From Gammaproteobacteria bacterium (GTDB taxonomy: Bacteria > Pseudomonadota > Gammaproteobacteria > SZUA-229): a DNA stretch of 10,970 bases. The DNA lies in the NCBI GenBank assembly GCA_024278435.1, contig JAJRTD010000192.1, positions 1 through 10,970 of the forward strand, written 5' to 3'. A program made the translations under genes and the position numbers. The notes beneath the pieces were generated by a model. That model was not told the origin of the DNA. It was given only the letters and a program-made list of their open reading frames with translations, and made no database searches. Shown in pieces: positions 6,959-10,970 of the stretch (its first letter is position 1; each line of letters opens with the position of its first letter).

Positions 6959-7098
6959 CGAATTTAATGACAGTTTGGTCGTATAATAAAAAGATGTGTT
7001 ATTGTACACGCTCTGTCAGTTATTGGTTGTACAAATTTTCATTTCACGGGTCTCAAATATCAGGAATACAGCGTTTTTTATCCACGCTTTTCATCGTT
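6959..7098. promoter_or_regulatory. Divergent control region, purM / DUF2066 gene
   Basis: A 140-base AT-rich spacer from which both flanking operons must start. For purM a weak sigma70-like pair can be read on the minus strand: TGTACA (7008-7003) and TATACG (6985-6980) with 17 nt between, each 4 of 6 to consensus. Two near-identical palindromic words occur: TTGTACA at 7002-7008 and TTGTACAA at 7027-7034, 25 nt apart start to start, about two and a half DNA turns. They could be an operator pair. I see no convincing promoter for the plus-strand gene. Confidence 0.4.
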
Positions 7099-8319
7099 AT
7101 GTTCAAAGCTTTTTCGTTAACACTTATTAAAATTAAACTGTTTTTTGCGTTTGTTTTACTGTTTTTCTCTACCCAGTCGATGGCGGTGCATGCCATCTCG
7201 CTTTACGATGTGGACATCCTGGTCAGCGATGAATCAAAAGCCACCCGTCAGCAGGCCTTTAATCACGGGCTTGATGAGGTATTTGTGCGCATTGCCGGTG
7301 ACAGCATTGTAATGGACAAGCTGAAACGTCCGCCTGCCAGCCGCTACGTCCGGCAGTTCAGTTATGTACCGGTGGAAAAACCGGAGATTAATGACGCCGG
7401 GGAGGTGCTCAGCCACCACCTGAAAATCCAGTATAACGGCAGCCTGATGGAGAAATACCTGCGTGATAACGGCTTTCCGGTCTGGGGTGAACACCGCCCT
7501 GACGTGGTTATCTGGCTGGCAGTCAGGGACGGTAAAAATGAATACGTATTGAAAGATACTGACCGCTCATTATTAAAATCGGCAGCGGATAAAGCCTTGG
7601 TTCGCCGTGGTATACCGGAACGCTGGCCGTTATATGACTATAAGGACCGCAAGATCCTCAGTGTCGCCGACATTCGCGGCGGATTCAAGGACCCGGTCAG
7701 CCAGGCATCCAAACGTTATACCCGCGGGCCGGCATTGACCGGCAGCATGATCTGGAACGGCCGGCAATGGCAGAGCAGCTGGAGCCTGTTGATGAACACC
7801 GGTGACCGCCACTGGAGCATTGTTGACGCCGATTATAACAAGTTGATAAACAAGGCAATTGATCGTGCGGCGGATGCCATGGGCGAGGTTTTTGCCATTC
7901 GTGTCGGTGGAAAAAGTCAGCCACTGGTCAGAATTCAACTGGATGTGCAGGCGGTTAATTCCATAGGGAAATACCGCCGGGTTGAAGATTACCTGGCCGA
8001 TTTAAATGTGGTGCAGTCAATAAAACCGGTGCAGATTGATGGTCAACGGGCATTGTTTGAAATCACCCTGCGTGGCAGTGAAGCGGATTTTCTGAATATA
8101 ATCAATAGTGAGGCTGAGCTCGTTGAGATTAAGGTCAGCGCCCCGCAGCAGCAACCGGTGCCAGAACCCGCGCCGGAAACACTTCCCGGTTCTACCGGAT
8201 CCGGTGCCGGTGTGTCCATCAGCGGCACGCAGCAGGAGCCTGTCAGCGCTGCCGTGAACGATGTGCCGGAGACCGTGCAAAAAGCATTGCCGCTGTATCA
8301 CTACCGTTACAACCGCTGA
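7099..8319 (+). CDS. DUF2066 domain exported protein
   Basis: A 406-residue protein of unknown function. I chose ATG 7099 because it opens directly into a signal peptide (Lys3, Lys12, Lys14, then LFFAFVLLFFSTQSMAVHA). Upstream codons in frame overlap the purM start and lack any family resemblance. The mature protein starts with the DUF2066 opening ISLYDVDILVSDESKATRQQAF, followed by GLDEVFVRIAGDS, a VRQFSYVPVEK segment, the block GFPVWGEHRPDVVIWLAV, and a C-terminal half with TGSMIWNGRQW and DVQAVNSIGKYRRVEDYL. The tail is Pro/Gln/Gly/Ser rich and probably flexible. The family is periplasmic, common beside purM and hda in gammaproteobacteria, and uncharacterised as far as I know. The next gene, hda, starts 9 nt after its stop. 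Confidence 0.85.
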   Translation: MFKAFSLTLIKIKLFFAFVLLFFSTQSMAVHAISLYDVDILVSDESKATRQQAFNHGLDEVFVRIAGDSIVMDKLKRPPASRYVRQFSYVPVEKPEINDAGEVLSHHLKIQYNGSLMEKYLRDNGFPVWGEHRPDVVIWLAVRDGKNEYVLKDTDRSLLKSAADKALVRRGIPERWPLYDYKDRKILSVADIRGGFKDPVSQASKRYTRGPALTGSMIWNGRQWQSSWSLLMNTGDRHWSIVDADYNKLINKAIDRAADAMGEVFAIRVGGKSQPLVRIQLDVQAVNSIGKYRRVEDYLADLNVVQSIKPVQIDGQRALFEITLRGSEADFLNIINSEAELVEIKVSAPQQQPVPEPAPETLPGSTGSGAGVSISGTQQEPVSAAVNDVPETVQKALPLYHYRYNR

Positions 8320-8328
8320 ACCGCACCG

Positions 8329-9033
8329 ATGACTTCCCTGAACCACCCGCAGTTACCGCTAGGGTTTGAAGCCGGCGAGCTTTTTACTTTTGACAGTTTT
8401 GTTGCCGGCAATAATGCGGTGCTGGCCGGCCTGGCACAGCAAACAGCGCTCGGGGAGGGTGAAAAACAGCTGTTTTTCTGGGGGGAACCGGGGCTGGGTA
8501 AAAGCCATCTGTTGCAGGCCAGTTGCAACCTGGCGGCAAAAAAACGGCGCACGGTGTGTTATTTAACGCAGGCAGAAATTCTCAATCAACCGGTGGAGCT
8601 GTTTGAGGGGCTGGAGCAGCTGGAGCTGATCTGCCTGGATGATATTAATCTCTGGCTGGTTGACGCCGGCCGGGAAGAGGCGTTGTTTGACCTGATTAAC
8701 CGGGTGCGTGAAACAAACCATAGCCTGATGCTGGCGTCCACCCGGCCTCCCGATGAAGCCTTTATTCAGCTGCCGGATCTGCGTTCGCGCCTGTCATGGG
8801 GGCCGGTGTTTCAGCTGCACGACCTGTCTGACAGTGAAAAATACCAGGCACTGAGTTACCGGGCGCGGCAGAACGGGCTGGAACTGCCGCAGAAGGTGGC
8901 TGATTACCTGATGCAGCGCTACCCGCGTGACATGTTCGGCCTGTTCGAGCGCCTGGCCATGCTGGATAAGGCATCAATGGTTATGCAGCGAAAATTAACC
9001 ATTCCGCTGGTGAAATCGGTGTTTGGCGGTTAA
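8329..9033 (+). CDS. hda: DnaA regulatory inactivator Hda
   Basis: A 234-residue AAA+ protein that, bound to the DNA-loaded beta clamp, promotes hydrolysis of DnaA-bound ATP after initiation (RIDA) and so limits each origin to one firing per cycle. The N-terminus has the clamp-binding motif QLPLGF (residues 8-13). The AAA+ core follows: Walker A GEPGLGKS (52-59), Walker B LICLDDIN (100-107), sensor 1 around LASTRPP (135-141), and box VII LPDLRSRLSWG with the candidate arginine finger Arg154, matching Arg153 of E. coli. The C-terminal KLTIPLVK ends as in the family. Unlike DnaA there is no domain IV, which separates it from a short DnaA. It starts 9 nt after the DUF2066 gene without a clear Shine-Dalgarno, so coupling is likely. 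Confidence 0.93.
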   Translation: MTSLNHPQLPLGFEAGELFTFDSFVAGNNAVLAGLAQQTALGEGEKQLFFWGEPGLGKSHLLQASCNLAAKKRRTVCYLTQAEILNQPVELFEGLEQLELICLDDINLWLVDAGREEALFDLINRVRETNHSLMLASTRPPDEAFIQLPDLRSRLSWGPVFQLHDLSDSEKYQALSYRARQNGLELPQKVADYLMQRYPRDMFGLFERLAMLDKASMVMQRKLTIPLVKSVFGG

Positions 9034-9051
9034 AAAGACGGGCTGAACGCT

Positions 9052-9432
9052 TTATTCATTATTTTGATTTTGCACGGCGAGCTGTTTCCCCATAAACCGG
9101 GTGTAAATAACCGTTCCGGTAAAAAATAACAGGCTGGTGCTAATAACGTAAAGCCCGATCCACAGGTCCTCACTGCTTCCGGCATACCAGACTCCGATAA
9201 TAAAGTAGAAAATCGCAAGGTACATCGCCCAGGCATGGGTATATAGCTTGCCATTAAGCAGGCCGAACAGCGGCAGCATCAGCGGACCCAGCTGAAAGAA
9301 AATAATCAGTGACATCAGGTGTTTTGCCGGCGGTTCTATCAGCAAATGCCAGGCGAACAGGCCAGACATCAGCGCAAAGTAGCCCAGCAGTGTTAATCCA
9401 CGCCCCAGTTTTATCAGTTGTTGCTGTGTCAT
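9052..9432 (-). CDS. DUF2069 inner-membrane protein
   Basis: A 126-residue protein with four predicted membrane helices: LTLLGYFALMSGLFAWHLLI, LMSLIIFFQLGPLMLPLFGL, AWAMYLAIFYFIIGVWYA and LWIGLYVISTSLLFFTGTVI. Family marks include LGPLMLPLFGLLNGKLYTHAW and the small polar ends. Function is unknown for the family. It is the last gene of arsC-wrbA-DUF2069: its ATG shares one base with the wrbA stop (TAATG), a layout that implies translational coupling. It converges on hda with 18 nt between the stops and no clear hairpin there, so transcripts may run into each other. Confidence 0.85.
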   Translation of the reverse strand: MTQQQLIKLGRGLTLLGYFALMSGLFAWHLLIEPPAKHLMSLIIFFQLGPLMLPLFGLLNGKLYTHAWAMYLAIFYFIIGVWYAGSSEDLWIGLYVISTSLLFFTGTVIYTRFMGKQLAVQNQNNE

Positions 9433-10028
9433 TATGATTTCAGTTTCCTTGTGGTTGTGGCTACGCGCCGGCCGATGGCGAGGCAGAGCTTGCGTTCTTC
9501 TTCGCTCAGGGGTGTTGCTTCCAGGTCATCGGTTAAACGGGTAGGGCCATAGGGGCTGCCGCCGGTTTTGGTTTCAAACAGGGCGGTTTCGGTATAGGGC
9601 AGGCCGACAATCAGCATGCCATGGTGCAATAAAGGCAGCATCATGGTCAGCAGGGTGCTTTCCTGGCCGCCGTGCATGCTGCTGCTGGCAGAAAAAACGG
9701 CCGCCGGTTTGCCCGCCAGTTTGCCGCCCATCCACAGGGCGCTGGTATTATCGATGAAATATTTCATCGCCGCCGGCATATTGCCGAAATGGGTGGGGCA
9801 GCCCAGGATCAGGGCGTCACACTCAAGCAGGTCGTCGTTAGAGGCATACAGCGGGCCTTCATCGGGCACTGTCCCGGCGGTTTGCTCACAGAGCGGGGAT
9901 ACCGGCGGAACGGTGCGCAGGTGCGCCTGCACCCCTTCGATTTCCTCCACACCGCGGGCGATAATATTGGCCATTTCGGCGGTGGTACCACCGGGACTGT
10001 AATACAGGATCAGTACTTGCTGTGTCAT
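9432..10028 (-). CDS. wrbA: NAD(P)H:quinone oxidoreductase, WrbA type (type IV)
   Basis: Flavodoxin-like FMN enzyme that reduces quinones by two electrons using NAD(P)H, avoiding semiquinone radicals; cytoplasmic and usually tetrameric. The 198 residues show the phosphate loop YYSPGGTTAEMANIIARG, LILGCPTHFGNMPAAMKYFID in the flavin-contact region, and the WrbA block SSSMHGGQESTLLTMMLPL followed by HHGMLIVGLPYTE. The phosphate loop is of the Pseudomonas-like SPGGTTAEM form rather than the E. coli form. The ATG overlaps the arsC stop as TAATG, and the stop overlaps the next ATG in the same way. The three genes are therefore one tightly coupled unit. Confidence 0.93.
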   Translation of the reverse strand: MTQQVLILYYSPGGTTAEMANIIARGVEEIEGVQAHLRTVPPVSPLCEQTAGTVPDEGPLYASNDDLLECDALILGCPTHFGNMPAAMKYFIDNTSALWMGGKLAGKPAAVFSASSSMHGGQESTLLTMMLPLLHHGMLIVGLPYTETALFETKTGGSPYGPTRLTDDLEATPLSEEERKLCLAIGRRVATTTRKLKS

Positions 10029-10390
10029 TATAAAATATCCAGAACTTTTTCCGGTGGCCGGCCAATAGTGGCTTTATTACCGTTGATAACGATCGGGCGT
10101 TCGATCAGGACGGGGTTGTCAACCATGGCCTGTATCAGCTGCTCACGGCTTAATTCCGGGTTGTCTAGATTGTTTTCTTTATAGGGGGCTTCATGTTTGC
10201 GCATTAAATCCCGTGGCTGCATGCCGAGTATATCGAGAATTTTATTCAGTTCTTCACTATCGGGTGGTGTGTTCAGGTACTCAATAACCGTGGTTTGCAC
10301 CCCTTTGTCATTTAAAATATCCATGGTGAGGCGACATTTGCTGCACTTCGGATTAAAAAATATCTGGATTTCACTGCTCATTGTGGCCAT
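10028..10390 (-). CDS. arsC: ArsC-type arsenate reductase (glutaredoxin-coupled family)
   Basis: A 120-residue thioredoxin-fold protein of the ArsC/YffB/Spx group. Counting from ATG 10390, Cys16 (NPKCSKCR), Arg64 (LMRKHE), Arg98 (IERPIV) and Arg111 (IGRPPEKVL) fall exactly four positions after Cys12, Arg60, Arg94 and Arg107 of plasmid R773 ArsC. This supports a reductase that forms a thiol-arsenate intermediate. The active site reads C-S-K-C instead of the common C-S-K-S, so a second thiol is present. ATG 10390 is preferred because AGAGGGGAA sits directly before it; ATG 10381 (MSSEIQ) is possible but badly spaced. A longer frame to 10474 would cover the likely promoter. No arsR or arsB is nearby, so true arsenate detoxification is unproven. 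Confidence 0.85.
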   Translation of the reverse strand: MATMSSEIQIFFNPKCSKCRLTMDILNDKGVQTTVIEYLNTPPDSEELNKILDILGMQPRDLMRKHEAPYKENNLDNPELSREQLIQAMVDNPVLIERPIVINGNKATIGRPPEKVLDIL

Positions 10391-10428
10391 TTCCCCTCTG
10401 AATGGTTTGTTTTTGCCCTGATTTGCTG

Positions 10429-10457
10429 ATTTTATCGGAATCCGGCTATTTTGGCAG
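10429..10457 (-). promoter_or_regulatory. Possible sigma70-type promoter for arsC-wrbA-DUF2069
   Basis: On the minus strand CTGCCA (10457-10452), a 17-nt spacer and TAAAAT (10434-10429) match the consensus at 4 and 5 of 6 positions. It lies about 40 nt before ATG 10390. No hairpin or operator is evident. Confidence 0.35.
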
Positions 10458-10467
10458 AAAACATTGC

Positions 10468-10509
10468 TTGACACTAAATACTTACATTGTTATTTTTTAG
10501 CGCTATAAT
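10468..10509 (+). promoter_or_regulatory. Promoter region of the right-edge lipoprotein gene, possibly tandem
   Basis: The -10 box is a perfect TATAAT (10504-10509), with CTTACA (10481-10486) 17 nt upstream as -35. A perfect TTGACA (10468-10473) is 30 nt from that -10, too far to serve it, but TATTTT (10491-10496) lies 17 nt from TTGACA. Two overlapping promoters are therefore possible. They lie about 50 nt before the gene and back to back with the arsC promoter. Confidence 0.6.
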
Positions 10510-10551
10510 CGTCACTTAAATAATTATAAATAACAAACCAACATCCTATTT

Positions 10552-10555
10552 GGAG
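10552..10555 (+). promoter_or_regulatory. Shine-Dalgarno site of the lipoprotein gene
   Basis: GGAG lies 5 nt before ATG 10561 and 11 nt before the in-frame ATG 10567. This favours the first ATG. Confidence 0.55.
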
Positions 10556-10560
10556 ATATT

Positions 10561-10970
10561 ATGACCATGCGAACAACTGCCCGTCTGTTTAGTGTAGCCC
10601 TTTTAAGTTTAGGCCTTATTACAGGTTGTGCTTCAACAGATGAAGCCTCCGATGCAATGTCAGCGGAACAAGCCATTGCTGATGCTAAAGCAGCTAATGC
10701 TGAAGCTAAAGCTTTAAACTACGAATGGCGTGATACTGGAAAAATCATTAAACAGGCCGAGAAAAAACTGGAAGCCGGTGATGAAGAAGCTGCCATCAAG
10801 TTAGCCAACAAAGCGAAAGCCCAGGCAACAACCGCCGTCGCCCAGGCTGAAGCGGAAAACAAAAAATTCCTTAACAGCATGGCTGACGAATCATTATCAG
10901 CAAGCTCATCAAGTTCTGCTGCGGCCGCCATGGGTAAAGTAAGCAGTTACTCTGTTGTTCGTGGTGACAA
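10561..10970 (+). CDS. Outer-membrane lipoprotein with Ala/Lys-rich helix, probably LysM-containing (partial)
   Basis: The reading frame runs off the right edge after 136 codons. The N-terminus is a lipoprotein signal: Arg4 and Arg8, a hydrophobic core, and the lipobox Ile-Thr-Gly-Cys23. Ala follows the Cys rather than Asp, which fits sorting to the outer membrane. Residues about 34-104 form a continuous Ala/Glu/Lys-rich helix (AIADAKAANAEAKAL, then KKLEAGDEEAAIKLANKAKA), interrupted by the motif YEWRDTGK. A Ser/Ala linker follows, then SYSVVRGDK at the very edge, which looks like the start of a LysM peptidoglycan-binding domain (YxVxxGDxLW). The expected role is tethering the outer membrane to the cell wall; this is inference, because the domain is cut. 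A good Shine-Dalgarno and a perfect TATAAT upstream, and a more AT-rich, GCT/TTA-leaning codon use than its neighbours, suggest high expression. Confidence 0.75.
   Translation, partial: MTMRTTARLFSVALLSLGLITGCASTDEASDAMSAEQAIADAKAANAEAKALNYEWRDTGKIIKQAEKKLEAGDEEAAIKLANKAKAQATTAVAQAEAENKKFLNSMADESLSASSSSSAAAAMGKVSSYSVVRGD

Noticed and set aside
6931..7098. Longer N-terminus for the DUF2066 protein
   Set aside because: It would overlap the purM start and put about 56 unconserved residues ahead of a clear signal peptide.
6959..7098. PurR-type operator upstream of purM
   Set aside because: Nothing like the CGTTTGCG-type palindrome is present in the spacer.
9034..9051. Terminator between hda and the DUF2069 gene
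   Set aside because: No inverted repeat of useful length can be formed in or near the 18-nt gap.
9672..10184. Plus-strand open frame of 170 codons opposite wrbA and arsC
   Set aside because: Antisense to two clearly recognised genes, with no ribosome site or recognisable motif.
10391..10474. Longer N-terminus for ArsC
   Set aside because: It bypasses a good ribosome site at 10391-10399, overlaps the probable promoter, and adds residues absent from the family.

Overview
This window is ordinary chromosomal housekeeping DNA from a gammaproteobacterium. The evidence is the gene set and its order: a YhdP-type AsmA-like protein followed by a nitrilase; darP (yjgA); purM-purN with a DUF3108 gene; a divergent DUF2066-hda pair; and a convergent arsC-wrbA-DUF2069 operon. 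From memory, the block DUF3108-purN-purM-DUF2066-hda-DUF2069-wrbA-arsC has the same order in Pseudomonas aeruginosa. Base composition is moderate (about half GC), and the proteins do not look enterobacterial. I cannot name a genus.

Layout. (1) 2-3686, plus strand: the 3' end of a yhdP-like gene, a small exported protein of unknown function, a Nit1-like carbon-nitrogen hydrolase, and a CPA2-type cation:proton antiporter that has only its membrane domain. (2) 3688-3884: a compact element of three TTC-loop hairpins and two inverted blocks of an ATGAAAA heptamer. It lies between two convergent genes and supplies the last codons and the stop of darP. (3) 3856-6958, minus strand: purM, purN, a DUF3108 periplasmic protein and darP, in that transcription order, closely packed. 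(4) 6959-7098: the divergent control region. (5) 7099-9033, plus strand: a DUF2066 exported protein and hda. (6) 9052-10390, minus strand: arsC, wrbA and a DUF2069 membrane protein, joined by two TAATG stop/start overlaps. (7) 10391-10970: a control region with a good sigma70-type promoter, then the start of an abundant-looking outer-membrane lipoprotein that runs off the window and probably enters a LysM domain.

How the genes work together. PurN and PurM act two steps apart in de novo purine synthesis. DarP assists 50S subunit assembly and Hda resets DnaA-ATP after initiation, so regions 3 and 5 mix nucleotide supply, ribosome maturation and replication control. YhdP, the DUF3108 and DUF2066 proteins, the 1152-1601 protein and the right-edge lipoprotein all belong to the envelope. 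WrbA and ArsC are redox enzymes.

I found no prophage, insertion sequence with transposase, CRISPR array, tRNA, rRNA or defence system. The least-explained features are the hairpin/heptamer element, two pairs of look-alike gene junctions (two 14-nt ATGATG overlaps; two ATAATGACACAGCAA overlaps), and a strong excess of RCCGGY hexamers. None of these amounts to a demonstrated new system.
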